64,000 nucleotides of DNA from Xanthomonas sacchari (GCF_024266585.1 NZ_CP100647.1:3453001-3517000), one strand, 5' to 3'. Shown: positions 36,313 through 47,272, counted from the stretch's first letter. Program-made: numbers and translations. The notes: generated by a model from the letters alone, not told the origin.

Positions 36313-36535
36313 GGCGACCTCCACTGCAGTGCGACCTCGGCGTCGGCGCGCCGTGCGGCCGGCGCGTGCCTGGACCAGCGCAGGGCGCCCGCGACACAGC
36401 CGTGGCAGTACACCTGCAATGCCGGCAACGCGGGCACGGCGCCGCGCCCGCGCCGCCGACGCGCAGGCTGCCGCAAGGCCGTCCCGAGCCAGGCCGGACG
36501 GCCGCGGCAAGCGCGCCGCGCGCCGCCTGCCGCCA

Positions 36536-38620
36536 TCAGTCCAGCCGTCCCAGCAACTGCAGCGCCTCGGCACGCGCGGCCGGGTCGCCGCTGGCCGCGA
36601 CCTCGGTCAGCAAGGTGCGGGCGGTCTCGTTGTCGCCCAGGTCCATGTACGCCACCGCCAGTTCCAGCCGCTCGCGGCCCACCGGCGGATACGGCGACGG
36701 CACTTCGGCCGGCGCCGGTGCCGGCGCCACCGGCTGGTGCCAGGTCGGCTCCTGCCGGCCGGCGCCGGCATCGCTGTCGCCATGCAGGTCGCTGCTCGGC
36801 ACCGCGGACAGCGGCGCCGGTTGCTGCCAGGACGTCTCGGCCGCGGACTCGACGGCCGGGGTGGCATGCGGATGGGCATCGGCCGCGTCGACGGAATGGA
36901 TGTCGTCGTTGCCCGCGGACAGCGGCGCATCGGCCGGCGCATGGCGCAGCGTCTGCTGCGCCAGCGCGCGCTCGAAGGCGTCGTCGTCGAACGCCGCGTG
37001 GTGATCCACGTGGTGCTCGGCGTGATCGTCGGCAGGATGGTCGACGTGGTCGGTGAATTCCGGCTCCTCCCGTGCATGCTCGTCGCGGCTGACCAGGTCG
37101 TCCTCGACCAGCGGCTCGGCGGGCTCCAGCGGCGGCAGTTCCGGCGCATCGACATCGCGGTGCGCGACCACCGGTACCGCGGCGCTCGCCGCCAGCGCCG
37201 CGTCGTCGTCGCGCGGCAGCGGCGGCAGCGGCGAAGGCTTGCGCCGGCGCGACAGCAGCCAGGCGCCAAGGCCCAGCACCAGCAGGCTCACCCCGCCCCA
37301 CAACCACAGCGGCCAGCCCGTGCTGGCCGGCGCCTGCGCGGCCGCCGGCGTCGCCTGCCCGGCCTGCGCCAGGCGCTTCTGCGCCGCGGCCAGGTCGCTG
37401 TCCTTCAGCGCGATCAGTTGCTGCTGCTGGGCCTTGAGCTTTTCGAGCTGCTCCACCCGCGAGCGCAGTTCCTGGACCTCGGCATCGCGTGCCGCGAGGT
37501 CTTCGCGCGCCTGCTGCAATTGTTGGGTCGCCACCATGTCTCCTTGGTCGCCGGCACCGGTGCCGGACTTGGTTCCCGCCTCGCGACGCGTCGCCGGCAC
37601 CGCCGGCGCGATTTCCAGGCGTGCGCCGGCTGCGGCGGCGGCCGGCCTGGGCGCGGCCTGCACTGTCGCCGCGTCCTGCTGCGCCTGGGCCGGCTGCGGC
37701 ACCGGCGCGCGCGCCTGGCGCCATTGCGCCGCCTGCTCGCGCACCACCGCCTCCGCCGCGGCGGCGTCCAGGCTGGCCAGGTCCTCCTCGCGCGGGGTGC
37801 GCAGCACCGCGCCCTGCTTGAGCAGGTTGAGGTTGCCGCGGATAAAGGCGTCCGGGTTGGCGCGCAGCAGCGCGACCATGGTCTGGTCCAGCGAATGGCC
37901 GTTGCCGCGTGCGAGCTGCCCGGCGATTTGCGACAGGGTCTGCCCGGCGCGCACCGGCGCCAGCGCATCGCCGGGTGCGGCCGCGGGGGCCGGCGCCTGA
38001 CGCGGCGCGGCGGCCGGCCTGGCGCCCGGCGCCGCCGGGGCAGCCGGCGTGGCGGCAGCCGCAGCCGCCGGGGCGGCCGTGGACGCCTCGCGGGCGATGC
38101 GGTCGGACGGCTGCGCCGCGGCCGGCGCGTTGATCGCCGGCGCATCCACGGCCGCGGCGGTGTTGGGCGCATCGATCAGCGCGGAATACTCGCGGATCAG
38201 CCGCCCCTGGCCCCAATCGACCTCGATCAGGAAGCTCAGCGACGGCACGTCGACCGGCATGCGGCTGCTGACCTGGATCACCGCGCGGCCCTTGCGGGTC
38301 TGGGTGAAGCGGAACTGCAGATCGCTGACCAGGCCCTGCGGGCGCTCCAGCCCGACCCGCGCGAAGGTCGCCGGCGAGGCCAGCGCCACCCGCGCCCGCT
38401 CCAGTTCGCCCGGCTCGTTGGAGATCACCGGGATCTCGGCCAGGAACGGCTCGCCCGGCTTGGACAGCACGCGGATATCGCCCAGACCCAGCGCCAGCGC
38501 GGCCTGGCTGCAGGCCAGCAACAGCAGCGCAGCGGCAGCGCGACAGACGTGACGCAACCCGCGCGCGGCGGACGCCGCATCGCCGCCGCGGCGATGGAAC
38601 AAACGTGGTTGTAGGCGCAT
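36536..38620 (-). CDS. fimV: FimV-family pilus/polarity protein
   Basis: Inner-membrane hub for type IV pilus function and pole organisation. 694 residues from the ATG at 38618-38620, which has a purine-rich AGGGGCAGGGGCGGG before it. Signal peptide ([15 protein letters not shown]), conserved FimV N-domain ([20 protein letters not shown]), a LysM-like peptidoglycan-binding part ([20 protein letters not shown]), a coiled coil near 355-410, one membrane helix ([20 protein letters not shown]), an acidic linker, and the C-terminal FimV motif [20 protein letters not shown]. The asd-fimV-truA order is conserved in Pseudomonas. Confidence 0.9.
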   Translation of the reverse strand: MRLQPRLFHRRGGDAASAARGLRHVCRAAAALLLLACSQAALALGLGDIRVLSKPGEPFLAEIPVISNEPGELERARVALASPATFARVGLERPQGLVSDLQFRFTQTRKGRAVIQVSSRMPVDVPSLSFLIEVDWGQGRLIREYSALIDAPNTAAAVDAPAINAPAAAQPSDRIAREASTAAPAAAAAATPAAPAAPGARPAAAPRQAPAPAAAPGDALAPVRAGQTLSQIAGQLARGNGHSLDQTMVALLRANPDAFIRGNLNLLKQGAVLRTPREEDLASLDAAAAEAVVREQAAQWRQARAPVPQPAQAQQDAATVQAAPRPAAAAAGARLEIAPAVPATRREAGTKSGTGAGDQGDMVATQQLQQAREDLAARDAEVQELRSRVEQLEKLKAQQQQLIALKDSDLAAAQKRLAQAGQATPAAAQAPASTGWPLWLWGGVSLLVLGLGAWLLSRRRKPSPLPPLPRDDDAALAASAAVPVVAHRDVDAPELPPLEPAEPLVEDDLVSRDEHAREEPEFTDHVDHPADDHAEHHVDHHAAFDDDAFERALAQQTLRHAPADAPLSAGNDDIHSVDAADAHPHATPAVESAAETSWQQPAPLSAVPSSDLHGDSDAGAGRQEPTWHQPVAPAPAPAEVPSPYPPVGRERLELAVAYMDLGDNETARTLLTEVAASGDPAARAEALQLLGRLD

Positions 38621-38665
38621 CCCGCCCCTGCCCCTTGTAGTCATGCCATCAATATATATGAAGCC

Positions 38666-38706
38666 GGGATTGGGGATTGGGGATTGGGGATTGGGGATTG
38701 GGGATT
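38666..38706. repeat. GGGGATT heptamer tandem repeat
   Basis: Six near-perfect copies of GGGGATT run from 38666 to 38706, upstream of fimV. Related GGGAATGGGGAATCGGGAAT-type runs appear in spacers near 4360, 5055-5092, 27790-27905, 30310-30450 and 39060-39085. Simple-sequence slippage could vary the copy number. Confidence 0.85.
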
Positions 38707-38842
38707 CGGTGCGGACGCGGCAGCGGCGCGGTGCGCGGTGGCGTTGGGTGCGCGAGTGCTTCAGTTCCATCGTGGGTTGGCGACCGACGCGCACTGCACT
38801 GCACGCGCTTGTGCCATGGCTCGGCGAAACGCGCCTTGTCCT

Positions 38843-38900
38843 GTAGGAGCGGCTTCAGCCGCGACGGCGTTCCCAGGAATGCGTCGTCGCGGCTGAAGGT
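38843..38900. repeat. REP pair in the asd-fimV spacer
   Basis: GTAGGAGCGGCTTCAGCCGC followed by GACG at 38843-38866 faces CGTCGTCGCGGCTGAAG ending near 38898. It is the same core as at 419, 555 and 49145. The 467-bp spacer holds no gene I can support. Confidence 0.75.
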
Positions 38901-38961
38901 ACGCCATTCATCATCGCACCCGCAGCGCCCCCTTCCAGCACACCGCGAACGCCGGACACGA

Positions 38962-38992
38962 CAACGGCCAGGGCATCCGCCACTGGCCGTTG
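38962..38992. repeat. Inverted repeat downstream of asd
   Basis: CAACGGCCAG and CTGGCCGTTG form a perfect 10-bp stem with an 11-base loop, about 95 bp after the asd stop. There is no T-run in either direction, so terminator activity would be atypical. Confidence 0.5.
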
Positions 38993-39087
38993 CATGATTG
39001 TCGGGATTTGCGCACCACGCAGCCCAGGAACAGCCCGCGCTGCGCAGCGCTACGAATCCTCAATCCCGACTGCCGAATCCCGCCCTT

Positions 39088-40113
39088 TCAGCCCTGCTGC
39101 GCCACCAACTCGGCCAACTGCACCGCATTGAGCGCGGCGCCCTTGCGGATGTTGTCGGCGACCACCCACAGGTTCAGGCCGCGCGGGTGCGAGAAGTCCT
39201 CGCGGATGCGGCCGACGAACACCGGGTCCTTGCCCGAGGCATGAGTCACCGGGGTCGGATAGCCGCCGGCCTTGTGCTCGTCGACCACTTCCACGCCGGG
39301 CGCCTGACCCAGCAGTGCGCGCGCCTGCTCGACGGTGATCTTGCGCTTGGTCTCGATGTTGACCGCCTCCGAATGCCCGAAGAACACCGGCACGCGCACC
39401 GCGGTGGGGTTCACCAGGATGCTGCTGTCCTCGAGGATCTTCTGCGTCTCCCACACCAGCTTCATCTCTTCCTTGGTGTAGCCGTTGGGCTGGAAGTCGT
39501 CGATGTGCGGGATCAGGTTGAAGGCGATCTGCGCCTGGAACTTCTGCGGCTCGATGTCCTGGAACGCCAGCAGCTGCGCGGTCTGCTTGCCCAGTTCCTC
39601 CATGCCCGAGCGGCCGGCGCCGGACACCGACTGGTAGGTGGCCACGTTGATGCGCTCGATGCCGTACTCCTTGTGGATCGGCGCCAGCACCGGCATCAGC
39701 TGCATGGTCGAGCAGTTGGGGTTGGCGACGATGCCGCGCGGGCGGTGCTTCAGCGCGTGCGGATTGACCTCCGACACCACCAGCGGCACGTCGTCGTCGT
39801 AGCGGAAGGTCGAGGAGTTGTCGATCACCACCGCGCCGGCCGCAGCGAACTTCGGCGCGTACTCCTTGGAGATGCCGCCGCCGGCGGAAAACAGCGCGAT
39901 GTCCACGCCGGTCGGGTCGAAGGTCGCCAGGTCGAGCACGGTGACCTTCTGGCCCTTGAACTCGACCTGCCCGCCGGCCGAGCGCTCGGAGGCCAGCGGG
40001 TACAGGGTGGCGACGGGGAAATCGCGCTCGGCGAGGATGCTCAGCATGGTTTCGCCGACGGCACCGGTGGCGCCGACGACGGCGACGTTGAAACGACGGG
40101 TTGCATTGCTCAT
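39088..40113 (-). CDS. asd: Aspartate-semialdehyde dehydrogenase
   Basis: Reduces aspartyl phosphate to the semialdehyde for lysine/DAP, threonine and methionine. 341 residues from ATG 40111-40113. VAVVGATGAVGETML binds NADP; the catalytic cysteine is in NPNCSTMQL, and VSGAGRSGMEEL and the active histidine region (ETKRKIT..) follow. SGGG-like FSAGGGISKEY supports the family. Upstream of fimV, as in Pseudomonas. Confidence 0.97.
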   Translation of the reverse strand: MSNATRRFNVAVVGATGAVGETMLSILAERDFPVATLYPLASERSAGGQVEFKGQKVTVLDLATFDPTGVDIALFSAGGGISKEYAPKFAAAGAVVIDNSSTFRYDDDVPLVVSEVNPHALKHRPRGIVANPNCSTMQLMPVLAPIHKEYGIERINVATYQSVSGAGRSGMEELGKQTAQLLAFQDIEPQKFQAQIAFNLIPHIDDFQPNGYTKEEMKLVWETQKILEDSSILVNPTAVRVPVFFGHSEAVNIETKRKITVEQARALLGQAPGVEVVDEHKAGGYPTPVTHASGKDPVFVGRIREDFSHPRGLNLWVVADNIRKGAALNAVQLAELVAQQG

Positions 40114-40216
40114 GGAAGGATTCGATCCGCAGGAAGATAAAAGGGGAGGAACAGCCGCACTGCCACGTGGATTCGGGGAACCTGCCGTGCGCGCCGCGCG
40201 CGGCGCCGCAGGCTCC

Positions 40217-41251
40217 CTATCGTTTTTTGTCCGCAATCGTCCGCGCGCCGCCGGCCGCGGCGATCGCGTCCAGGTTCAGCGCGTTGGGCGGGCGTCCGGC
40301 GTCGGCGCCGATGCCCAGCGCGGCGAGCAGGTTGTCCACCGCCAGCGCCACCATCGCGCGGCGCGTGGCCACGCTGGCGCTGCCGATGTGCGGGGTCAGC
40401 ACCACGTTGCGCAGCGCCAGCAGCTCCGGACGGATCGCCGGCTCGCCTTCGAACACGTCCAGCCCGGCCGCGGCCAGGCGCCCGTTGGCCAGCGCGTCGG
40501 CCAGCGCGACCTCGTCGACCAGGCCGCCGCGGGCGATGTTCACCAGCGTCGCGGTCGGCCGCATCTTCGCCAGCGCGGCGGCATCGATGACGTGGTGCGA
40601 CTGCGCGCTGTACGGCAGCACCAGCAGCAGGTGGTCGGCGCGCGCCAACAGGTCGTCGAAGCCGACGTACTCGGCGCGGTGCGCGCGCTCCACCTCGGCC
40701 GGCAGGTGGCTGCGGTTGTGGTACAGCACGCGCATCGAAAATCCCGCGGCGCGGCGCGCGATGGCCTGGCCGATGCGGCCCATGCCGAGGATGCCGAGGG
40801 TGCTGCCATGGACATCGGCGCCGAGCATGGTCTGGAACGACCACTGCTGCCACTGCCCCGCGCGCAGCCAGCGCTCGGCCTCGCCGATGCGCCGCGCCGC
40901 CGCCATCAGCAGCGCGAAGCCGAGATCGGCGGTGGTCTCGGTGAGCACGTCGGGGGTGTTGGTGGCGACGATGCCGGCCGCGCTGAGCGCGTCCAGATCC
41001 AGATTGTTGTAGCCGACGCCGACGTTGGCGATGGCGCGCAAGCGCGGCGCGCCGGCGATCTCGGCGGCGCCGATGCGTTCGTTGAGGGTGACCAGGGCGC
41101 CGTCCAGCGGCGCCAGCGCCGCGACCAGGTCCTGCGGCGAATACCGGGTCACGTCCGCGGTGGTGGTCAGCGCGCAATGCTCGCCGAGCCGTGCGACGAC
41201 GTCGTCGAACAGCGGCTGGCTGACCCACACCCGCGGCCGCGACTCAGCCAT
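40217..41251 (-). CDS. D-isomer 2-hydroxyacid dehydrogenase (glyoxylate/hydroxypyruvate reductase-like)
   Basis: NAD(P)-dependent 2-keto acid reductase. 344 residues from the ATG at 41249-41251 (a GTG two codons upstream is possible). [16 protein letters not shown] is the nucleotide fold; catalytic Arg in [10 protein letters not shown], Glu in DVFEGEPAI and His in [19 protein letters not shown] and [14 protein letters not shown] are GhrB-like. Its start overlaps the aroC stop by eight bases, so they are probably co-transcribed. Confidence 0.9.
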   Translation of the reverse strand: MAESRPRVWVSQPLFDDVVARLGEHCALTTTADVTRYSPQDLVAALAPLDGALVTLNERIGAAEIAGAPRLRAIANVGVGYNNLDLDALSAAGIVATNTPDVLTETTADLGFALLMAAARRIGEAERWLRAGQWQQWSFQTMLGADVHGSTLGILGMGRIGQAIARRAAGFSMRVLYHNRSHLPAEVERAHRAEYVGFDDLLARADHLLLVLPYSAQSHHVIDAAALAKMRPTATLVNIARGGLVDEVALADALANGRLAAAGLDVFEGEPAIRPELLALRNVVLTPHIGSASVATRRAMVALAVDNLLAALGIGADAGRPPNALNLDAIAAAGGARTIADKKR

Positions 41252-42347
41252 CGCCACCGCCGGGGATGCGCGGCGTGACCGTGCCGACGTCGCCGCACTG
41301 CGCGCGGTGGCGCAGGGCCTGGTCCATCAGCACCAGCGCCATCATCGCCTCGGCGATCGGGGTGGCGCGGATGCCGACGCAGGGATCGTGGCGGCCGGTG
41401 GTGATCACGTCCACCGCCTGCCCGTCCACGTCCACCGTGGCGCCGGGCAGGCGCAGGCTGGAGGTGGGCTTGAACGCCACCGAGACGACGATGGGCTGGC
41501 CGGTGGCGATGCCGCCGAGCACGCCGCCGGCATGGTTGGACTGGAACCCGTCCGGCGCGATCAGGTCGCGGTGCTCGGTGCCCTTCTGGGTCACCGCGGC
41601 GAAGCCGTCGCCGATCTCCACGCCCTTGACCGCGTTGATGCTCATCATCGCCGCGGCCAGTTCGCCGTCGAGCTTGCCGTAGATCGGCTCGCCCCAGCCC
41701 GGCGGCACGCCGTCGGCGACCACGGTGACCCGCGCGCCGATCGAATCGCCGGACTTGCGCAGCGCATCCATGTACGCCTCCAGCTCCGGCACCTGCGGCG
41801 CATGCGGCCAGAAGAACGCGTTGTCCTCCACCGCCTCCCAGGCGAAGCCCTGCGGCAGCAGCGGCCCGAGCTGGGACAGGTAGCCTCGCACGCGCACGCC
41901 GTAGCGCTGCGCCAGCCACTTCTTGGCGATGACGCCGGCGGCCACGCGCATGGTGGTCTCGCGCGCCGACGAGCGCCCGCCGCCGCGCGGATCGCGGATG
42001 CCGTACTTCTGCCAGTAGCTGTAGTCGGCATGGCCGGGGCGGAACTGCCGGGCGATGTCGGTGTAGTCCTTGCTGCGCTGGTCGGTGTTGCGGATCAGCA
42101 GGCCGATCGGGGTGCCGGTGGTGCGGCCCTCGTAGACCCCGGACAGGATCTCGACGGCGTCGGCCTCGCGCCGCGCCGAGGTGTGCCGGCTCTTGCCGGT
42201 GGCGCGGCGCTGCAGGTCGTGGGCGAACTCGCCGGCGTCCAGTTCCAGGCCGGGAGGACAGCCGTCGACCACGCAGCCGATCGCCGGCCCGTGCGATTCG
42301 CCGAAGGTGGTGACGGTCAGCAGGGTGCCGAAACTGTTCGCGCTCAT
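41244..42347 (-). CDS. aroC: Chorismate synthase
   Basis: Makes chorismate from EPSP, using reduced FMN. 367 residues. [32 protein letters not shown] with [14 protein letters not shown], and [20 protein letters not shown] are the three family signatures. Ten bases follow prmB. Confidence 0.98.
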   Translation of the reverse strand: MSANSFGTLLTVTTFGESHGPAIGCVVDGCPPGLELDAGEFAHDLQRRATGKSRHTSARREADAVEILSGVYEGRTTGTPIGLLIRNTDQRSKDYTDIARQFRPGHADYSYWQKYGIRDPRGGGRSSARETTMRVAAGVIAKKWLAQRYGVRVRGYLSQLGPLLPQGFAWEAVEDNAFFWPHAPQVPELEAYMDALRKSGDSIGARVTVVADGVPPGWGEPIYGKLDGELAAAMMSINAVKGVEIGDGFAAVTQKGTEHRDLIAPDGFQSNHAGGVLGGIATGQPIVVSVAFKPTSSLRLPGATVDVDGQAVDVITTGRHDPCVGIRATPIAEAMMALVLMDQALRHRAQCGDVGTVTPRIPGGGDG

Positions 42348-42357
42348 GGCCGTCGCG

Positions 42358-43284
42358 TCACCGGTCCGCGGCCAGCGCGGCGATGCGCGCGTGGTGCGCC
42401 AGCAGTTCGCTGCGCTCCACCGCGAAGATGCCCATCTGCCCGACCTTGAACTCGACCCAGGCGAAGTCCACTTCCGGCAGCAGCTGCGCCAGCGCGCGCT
42501 CGGACTCGCCGACCTCGCAGATCAGCAGGCCGTCCTCGCTCAGGTGCGCCGGCGCGTCGCGCAGGATCTTCAGCGCCAGGTCCAGGCCGTCGTCGCCGGC
42601 GCGCAGGCCCAGCTCCGGCTCGTGCGCGTATTCCGGCGGCAGCGCGTCGGTCTCGGCGTGGGTGACGTAGGGCGGATTGGTCACGATCAGCTCGTAGCGG
42701 CGCCCGCCCAGCCCGGCGAACAGGTCGGACTTGACCAGCGCGACGTTGTCGGCGAGCAGCCGTTGCTTGTTCTCGGCGGCCAGGCTCAGCGCGTCGTCGC
42801 TGATGTCGACCGCGTCCACCTGCCAGTTCGGGTTGTAGTGGGCCATGGCGATGGCGATGCAGCCCGAGCCGGTGCACAGGTCCAGCGCGCGCTCGACCGG
42901 GCGACCGGCCAGCCACGGCTCGAAACCGGCCTCGATCAGCTCGGCGATCGGCGAGCGCGGCACCAGCGCGCGCGCGTCGCTCTTGAAGCTGAGACCGGCG
43001 AACCAGGCCTCGCCGGTGAGGTAGGCGGCGGGGATGCGCTCGGCGATGCGGCGCTCGAACAGCGCCAGCACCTGCGCCTTCTCCGGCGTGGTGACCCGCG
43101 CGCTGCCATAGGCCGGGCCCAGGTCGTGCGGCAGGTGCAGCGCGTGCAGCACCAGTTGCGTGGCCTCGTCCAGGGCGTTGTCGTAGCTGTGGCCGAAGCT
43201 CAGCCCGGCGGCGTTGAAACGGCTGGTGCCGTAGCGGATCAGGTCGATGATCGTGTGGAGTTCGGCGGCCGCGTCGGCAGTCAT
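42358..43284 (-). CDS. prmB: Ribosomal protein L3 N5-glutamine methyltransferase
   Basis: Methylates a glutamine of ribosomal protein L3. 308 residues from ATG 43282-43284. The SAM-binding glycine motif is [13 protein letters not shown] and the glutamine-binding motif is [11 protein letters not shown]. The N-terminal helical domain ([20 protein letters not shown]) distinguishes PrmB from PrmC. prmB-aroC is a conserved pair in gammaproteobacteria. Confidence 0.95.
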   Translation of the reverse strand: MTADAAAELHTIIDLIRYGTSRFNAAGLSFGHSYDNALDEATQLVLHALHLPHDLGPAYGSARVTTPEKAQVLALFERRIAERIPAAYLTGEAWFAGLSFKSDARALVPRSPIAELIEAGFEPWLAGRPVERALDLCTGSGCIAIAMAHYNPNWQVDAVDISDDALSLAAENKQRLLADNVALVKSDLFAGLGGRRYELIVTNPPYVTHAETDALPPEYAHEPELGLRAGDDGLDLALKILRDAPAHLSEDGLLICEVGESERALAQLLPEVDFAWVEFKVGQMGIFAVERSELLAHHARIAALAADR

Positions 43285-43363
43285 GGCAACAGGCAAGGCA
43301 ATTCGGCCCCCGATTATAGAGGCCCGGCCGCTATGATGAGCGTTCGTTGCATGGGAAATCAGT

Positions 43364-44014
43364 ATGTTCAACCGCACCTTCGGCATCGTCCTGGTGGTTG
43401 CCCTGGCCGCCGGCCTGGGGCTGCTGCTGGCCCAGAAGTACTTCGGCGGCGGCGCCGCCCCGGCCTGGCCGGAGACCCGCACGGTGCGCATGTACCCGCA
43501 GCCGCGGCCGCTGCCCGACTTCCGCCTGCGCCAGACCGACGGCACGCCGCTGGTGCCGGGCGAGCTCAAGGGCCACTGGACCCTGGTGTTCCTGGGCTTC
43601 ACCGCCTGCCCGGACGTGTGCCCGACCACCCTGGCCGACCTGGCGCGCGCGCAGAAGCAATGGCAGACCCTGCCGGACACGCTGCGCCCGCGCGTGCTGT
43701 TCGTCTCGGTCGACCCGCAGCGCGACACCCTGCCGCGGCTGGGCGAGTACGCCCACGCCTTCCACAAGGACACCATCGCCGCCACCGCCGACGTGCCCGA
43801 GCTGGAGCGCTTCGCCACCGCGCTGGGCTTCGTGTTCCAGAAGGTGCCCGGCAAGCACTACGCCGAGAACCCGAACGACTACAGCATGGACCACTCCGCC
43901 GCGATCGCGGTGCTCGACCCGCAGGGCCGCCAGGCCGGACTGATCCGCCCGCCGTTCGATGCCGCGGCGATCGCCGCCGACCTGCAGGCGCTGACCAAGG
44001 CCACCGCCCCATGA
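43364..44014 (+). CDS. SCO1/SenC-family copper chaperone
   Basis: Thioredoxin-fold protein that probably delivers copper or electrons to cytochrome oxidase at the membrane. 216 residues. One N-terminal signal anchor ([19 protein letters not shown]), then [11 protein letters not shown] with the CxxxC copper ligands, [10 protein letters not shown] and the histidine ligand in [13 protein letters not shown]. Overlaps psd by four bases (ATGA), an unusual partner. Confidence 0.93.
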   Translation: MFNRTFGIVLVVALAAGLGLLLAQKYFGGGAAPAWPETRTVRMYPQPRPLPDFRLRQTDGTPLVPGELKGHWTLVFLGFTACPDVCPTTLADLARAQKQWQTLPDTLRPRVLFVSVDPQRDTLPRLGEYAHAFHKDTIAATADVPELERFATALGFVFQKVPGKHYAENPNDYSMDHSAAIAVLDPQGRQAGLIRPPFDAAAIAADLQALTKATAP

Positions 44015-44856
44015 GCCTGACCACCCGCCTGACCTACGTGCTGCCGCACCGGCTGCTGTCCTCGCTGGCGCGGCGCCTGGCCTACTCGTCGCGGCCGGCG
44101 CTGAAGCAGTGGCTGATCGACACGGTGGTGCGCCGCTTCGGCGTGGACCTCAGCGAAGCCGCGCAACCGGATGCGCGCGCCTACCCGACCTTCAATGCCT
44201 TCTTCACTCGTGCGCTCAAGCCCGGCGCGCGCGTCCCCGACCCCGATCCGCGGACGCTGCTGATGCCGGCCGACGGCCGCATCAGCCAGCTCGGCCGGAT
44301 CGAAAACGGACGCATCTTCCAGGCCAAGGGGCAATCGTTCACCGCCGCCGAACTGCTCGGCGACGACACCGCGGCGGCGCCATTCGCCAATGGCCTGTAC
44401 GCCACCGTGTACCTGTCGCCGCGCGACTACCACCGCGTGCACATGCCCTGGACCGGCACCCTGCGCGAAACCGTGCACGTGCCGGGCCGGCTGTTCAGCG
44501 TCGGCACCGATGCGGTGCGCAGCGTGCCGCGCCTGTTCGCGCGCAACGAGCGGCTGGTCTGCCATTTCGACACCGACTTCGGCCCGATGGTGTCGGTGAT
44601 GGTCGGCGCGCTGCTGGTGTCCGGCGTGGAAACGGTGTGGAGCGGCGTGGAGATCCCGCGCTACGCCGACCGCATCACCCGCAAGGATTGGCGCGGCAAG
44701 GGGATCACCCTGCAGCGGTTCGAGGAGATGGCGCGCTTCAACTACGGCTCGACGGTGATCGTGCTGTTGCCGCCCGGCGTGGCCGCATTCGACCCGGCGC
44801 TGGCGGCGGAATCGCCGGTGCGGCTGGGCCAGGCGCTGGCGCGCTTGCTGCACTGA
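44011..44856 (+). CDS. psd: Phosphatidylserine decarboxylase proenzyme
   Basis: Makes phosphatidylethanolamine. 281 residues from ATG 44011. [17 protein letters not shown] opens the core, [11 protein letters not shown] and [13 protein letters not shown] hold the active Asp and His regions, and [13 protein letters not shown] contains the serine that self-cleaves to the pyruvoyl group. All parts of the family are present. A hairpin terminator follows. Confidence 0.96.
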   Translation: MSLTTRLTYVLPHRLLSSLARRLAYSSRPALKQWLIDTVVRRFGVDLSEAAQPDARAYPTFNAFFTRALKPGARVPDPDPRTLLMPADGRISQLGRIENGRIFQAKGQSFTAAELLGDDTAAAPFANGLYATVYLSPRDYHRVHMPWTGTLRETVHVPGRLFSVGTDAVRSVPRLFARNERLVCHFDTDFGPMVSVMVGALLVSGVETVWSGVEIPRYADRITRKDWRGKGITLQRFEEMARFNYGSTVIVLLPPGVAAFDPALAAESPVRLGQALARLLH

Positions 44857-44862
44857 CGCGCA

Positions 44863-44888
44863 CAGGGGCCGTTACGCGGCCCCTTGTG
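44863..44888 (+). terminator. Hairpin after psd
   Basis: AGGGGCC and GGCCCCT pair across GTTACGC, followed by TTGTGG. It lies just past the psd stop and immediately before the tandem repeat array. The T-run is weak. Confidence 0.5.
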
Positions 44889-44898
44889 GAATGCCCTT

Positions 44899-45672
44899 GT
44901 GGGAGGGACTTCAGTCCCGACGCGATGACGGTGAAGCACCGCCGACGCGCGCTGGCTGACGGAAACGCCACACATCCGACACTGCGATCGCCCGTACCCT
45001 CATCCGGCGCTGCGCGCCACCTTCTCCCGATGGGAGAAGGGATGGGAGCTCGCTCGGGTCTTGCAGCAGTACGGCAGCGACAGTCCCCCACTGTGGGAGG
45101 GACTTCAGTCCCGACGCGATGACGGTGAAGCACCGCCGACGCGCGCTGGCTGACGGAAACGCCACACATCCGACACTGCGGTCGCCGGTACCCTCATCCG
45201 GCGCTGCACGCCACCTTCTCCCGGGGGGAGAAGGAATGGGAGTCCGCCTGGGCCTCCCAGCAATGCGGCAGCGACAGTCCCCCACTGTGGGAGGGACTTC
45301 AGTCCCAACGCGATGACAGTGAAGCACCGCCGACGCGCGCTGGCTGACGGAAACGCCACACATCCGACACTGCGATCGCCCGTCCCCTCATCCGGCGTTG
45401 CGCGCCACCTTCTCCCGAGGGGAGAAGGAATGGGAGTCCGCCTGGGTCTCCCAGCAATGCGGCAGCGACAGTCCCCCACTGTGGGAGGGACTTCAGTCCC
45501 GACGCGATGACGGTGAAGCACCGCCGACGCGCGCCGGCTGACGGAAACGCCACACATCCGGCACTGCGGTCGCCCGTACCCTCATCCGGCGCTGCGCGCC
45601 ACCTTCTCCCGGGGGGAGAAGGAATGGGAGTCCGCCTGGGTCTCCCAGCAATGCGGCAGCGACAGCCCCCCA
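44899..45672. repeat. Four tandem copies of a 194-bp repeat
   Basis: Copies begin at 44899, 45093, 45287 and 45481, exactly 194 bp apart; the last ends at the stop of the next gene. Each copy starts GTGGGAGGGACTTCAGTCCC, a 5-bp palindrome (GGGAC-TTCA-GTCCC), continues with AAGCACCGCCGACGCGC, and carries a second hairpin module CCTCATCCGGCG...CACCTTCTCCC..GGGAGAAGG. Copies are nearly identical, so the array is recent or kept uniform. Open frames across it are by-products of the repeat. It fills the whole psd-mltD spacer. Confidence 0.95.
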
Positions 45673-45673
45673 G

Positions 45674-47272
45674 CTACTTCTCGCAACCCACCAGCTTCAG
45701 CGAATCGCCCGGCTTCAGCGCATAGCCAGGCGCACGCAGGCCATTGGCCTTGGCCAGCTCCTTCAGATCGCAGTCGTGGCGGTCGGAAATCCGGCCCAGG
45801 GTGTCGCCCTTGGCCACGCGGTAGCTGCGCACCTGCTTCTGCTTGGGCTTGGCCGGCGCGGGACGGCCGGTGGCGACCGTGGTCGGCACACCGGCGACCG
45901 GGCTGACGTCGCCCACCGCGACGTTGCCGGTGAGGTCGGCGGCCGGCGCCGGGCTGCCGCTGCGCACCGCGGCGGTGACGTCGGCGGTGATCAGCGCGCG
46001 CGCCAGGTCGGCGCGCGGGCCGCTGACGCAGTAGCGGTTGTACAGGCCGACGATCTTGGTGGTGGCGTTGATGGTCACCCCGGCCGGAATCCAGCCGTCC
46101 GCCTCGTAGCGCGGATTGAGGTTGCGCAGCGCGCGCATGTAGCCGTCGCGGGTGCCATCGCTGCCCAGGCAGATGGTCAGTTCGTAGATGGTGGTGGACT
46201 TGGCCAGGCGCAGCGTGGCCGGCTGCGCATTGATCTTGGGGAAGGCCACGCCGTACTGCTGCGGGTGCAGGAAGATCCACGCCGCGGCGATCACCATCGG
46301 CACGTAGTCCTTGGTCTCGGCCGGGAACTGGTTGTACACCGATGCGTCCCAGAAGCTGCGGCCGGGCATCTGGTTGAACACGCGCGCGGCGCGGCCTTCG
46401 CCACCGTTGTAGCCGGCCAGGGCCAACTCGACGCTGCGATTGAGTTCGGCCATGCGCTCGTTGATGTAGACCGCACTCGCCTCGGCGGCGCTGCGCGCGT
46501 CGTAGCGGGTATCGAAGCCGGTGCCGTCCGGGCCCAGGCCGAAGCGGCGCCCGGTGGCCGGCATGAACTGCATCAGCCCGGCGGCGCCCACCCGCGAATT
46601 GGCGTGCACGCGGCCGTTGGACTCCTTGGCGATGATGCCGAACAGCAGCGCCTCCGGCAGGCCGCGCTTTTCCCATTCCGGCCACATGATCGCGCGCAGG
46701 TTCTGATAGTTTTCGTAGCTGCTCATCAGCGCCGGGCGCATGTCGGTGAGCCAGCGGCGGATGCCGGCCTGCACCGCCGGGTTGTACTCCACCATCGAAT
46801 CGAAGGCGTGGCGCTTGTCGTTGAGCAGGCGCGCGGCACGCGCCGCCTCCGGCACGTCGGCGGCGAGCGGGCTGATGTGGTCCGGATCAGCCTGCAACGG
46901 CGCGGAATCGTCGTCGGCGGCATCGGTGTCGCTGGCCTGGCCCTGCGCGTCGGTCTTGGCCTTGAGCAGGCGCTTGTACGCACCCAGGTAGGTGCCGACC
47001 TCGCAACCGCGCTGCTTGATGCAGGCCTGGATCACGTCCTCGATGTCCTCCAGCGCGGCATCGCTTTCCTGGGTGCCCTTGGGGTCGCTGTTGCCGACCA
47101 GCACCATGGCGTCGTTGTAGCGCTTCTCGGCGGCGGCCAGGCGCTGGTCGAGGACGGCGATGGCGGCCTGGTCGCGGGCGGACACGCGGGCATGGGCGGC
47201 AGGAGCGGTGCAGGTCAGCGCCACGGCAGCCGCGACGGGCCACGCGTGGGTGAAGCGGAACGGAAGGGGCAT
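45674..47272 (-). CDS. MltD-like lytic transglycosylase with LysM domain
   Basis: Cuts the glycan strands of peptidoglycan in the periplasm. 532 residues. A signal peptide (PVAAAVALTCTAPAAHA) precedes a helical region (about 30-200), the SLT domain (FGIIAKESNGRVHANSRVGAAG, with catalytic Glu; MQFMPATGRRFG; ALAGYNGGEGRA) and a C-terminal LysM domain (YRVAKGDTLGRISDRHDCDL). The architecture is that of MltD, though the N-terminal region is long. Its 3' end abuts the 194-bp array. It is divergent from the HerA-like gene across a 325-bp spacer. Confidence 0.9.
   Translation of the reverse strand: MPLPFRFTHAWPVAAAVALTCTAPAAHARVSARDQAAIAVLDQRLAAAEKRYNDAMVLVGNSDPKGTQESDAALEDIEDVIQACIKQRGCEVGTYLGAYKRLLKAKTDAQGQASDTDAADDDSAPLQADPDHISPLAADVPEAARAARLLNDKRHAFDSMVEYNPAVQAGIRRWLTDMRPALMSSYENYQNLRAIMWPEWEKRGLPEALLFGIIAKESNGRVHANSRVGAAGLMQFMPATGRRFGLGPDGTGFDTRYDARSAAEASAVYINERMAELNRSVELALAGYNGGEGRAARVFNQMPGRSFWDASVYNQFPAETKDYVPMVIAAAWIFLHPQQYGVAFPKINAQPATLRLAKSTTIYELTICLGSDGTRDGYMRALRNLNPRYEADGWIPAGVTINATTKIVGLYNRYCVSGPRADLARALITADVTAAVRSGSPAPAADLTGNVAVGDVSPVAGVPTTVATGRPAPAKPKQKQVRSYRVAKGDTLGRISDRHDCDLKELAKANGLRAPGYALKPGDSLKLVGCEK

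Noticed and set aside
42181-44856. An 891-codon plus-strand frame ending as psd
   Set aside because: Only the part from 44011 is Psd; the rest is the mirror of prmB and a shadow of the SCO gene.
44911-45557. Overlapping frames of about 150 codons in the 194-bp array
   Set aside because: They repeat with the array, change frame at each copy and have no family likeness; by-products of the repeat.
44899-45672. Possible CRISPR array
   Set aside because: The repeated unit is the whole 194 bp without unique spacers, and there are no cas genes.
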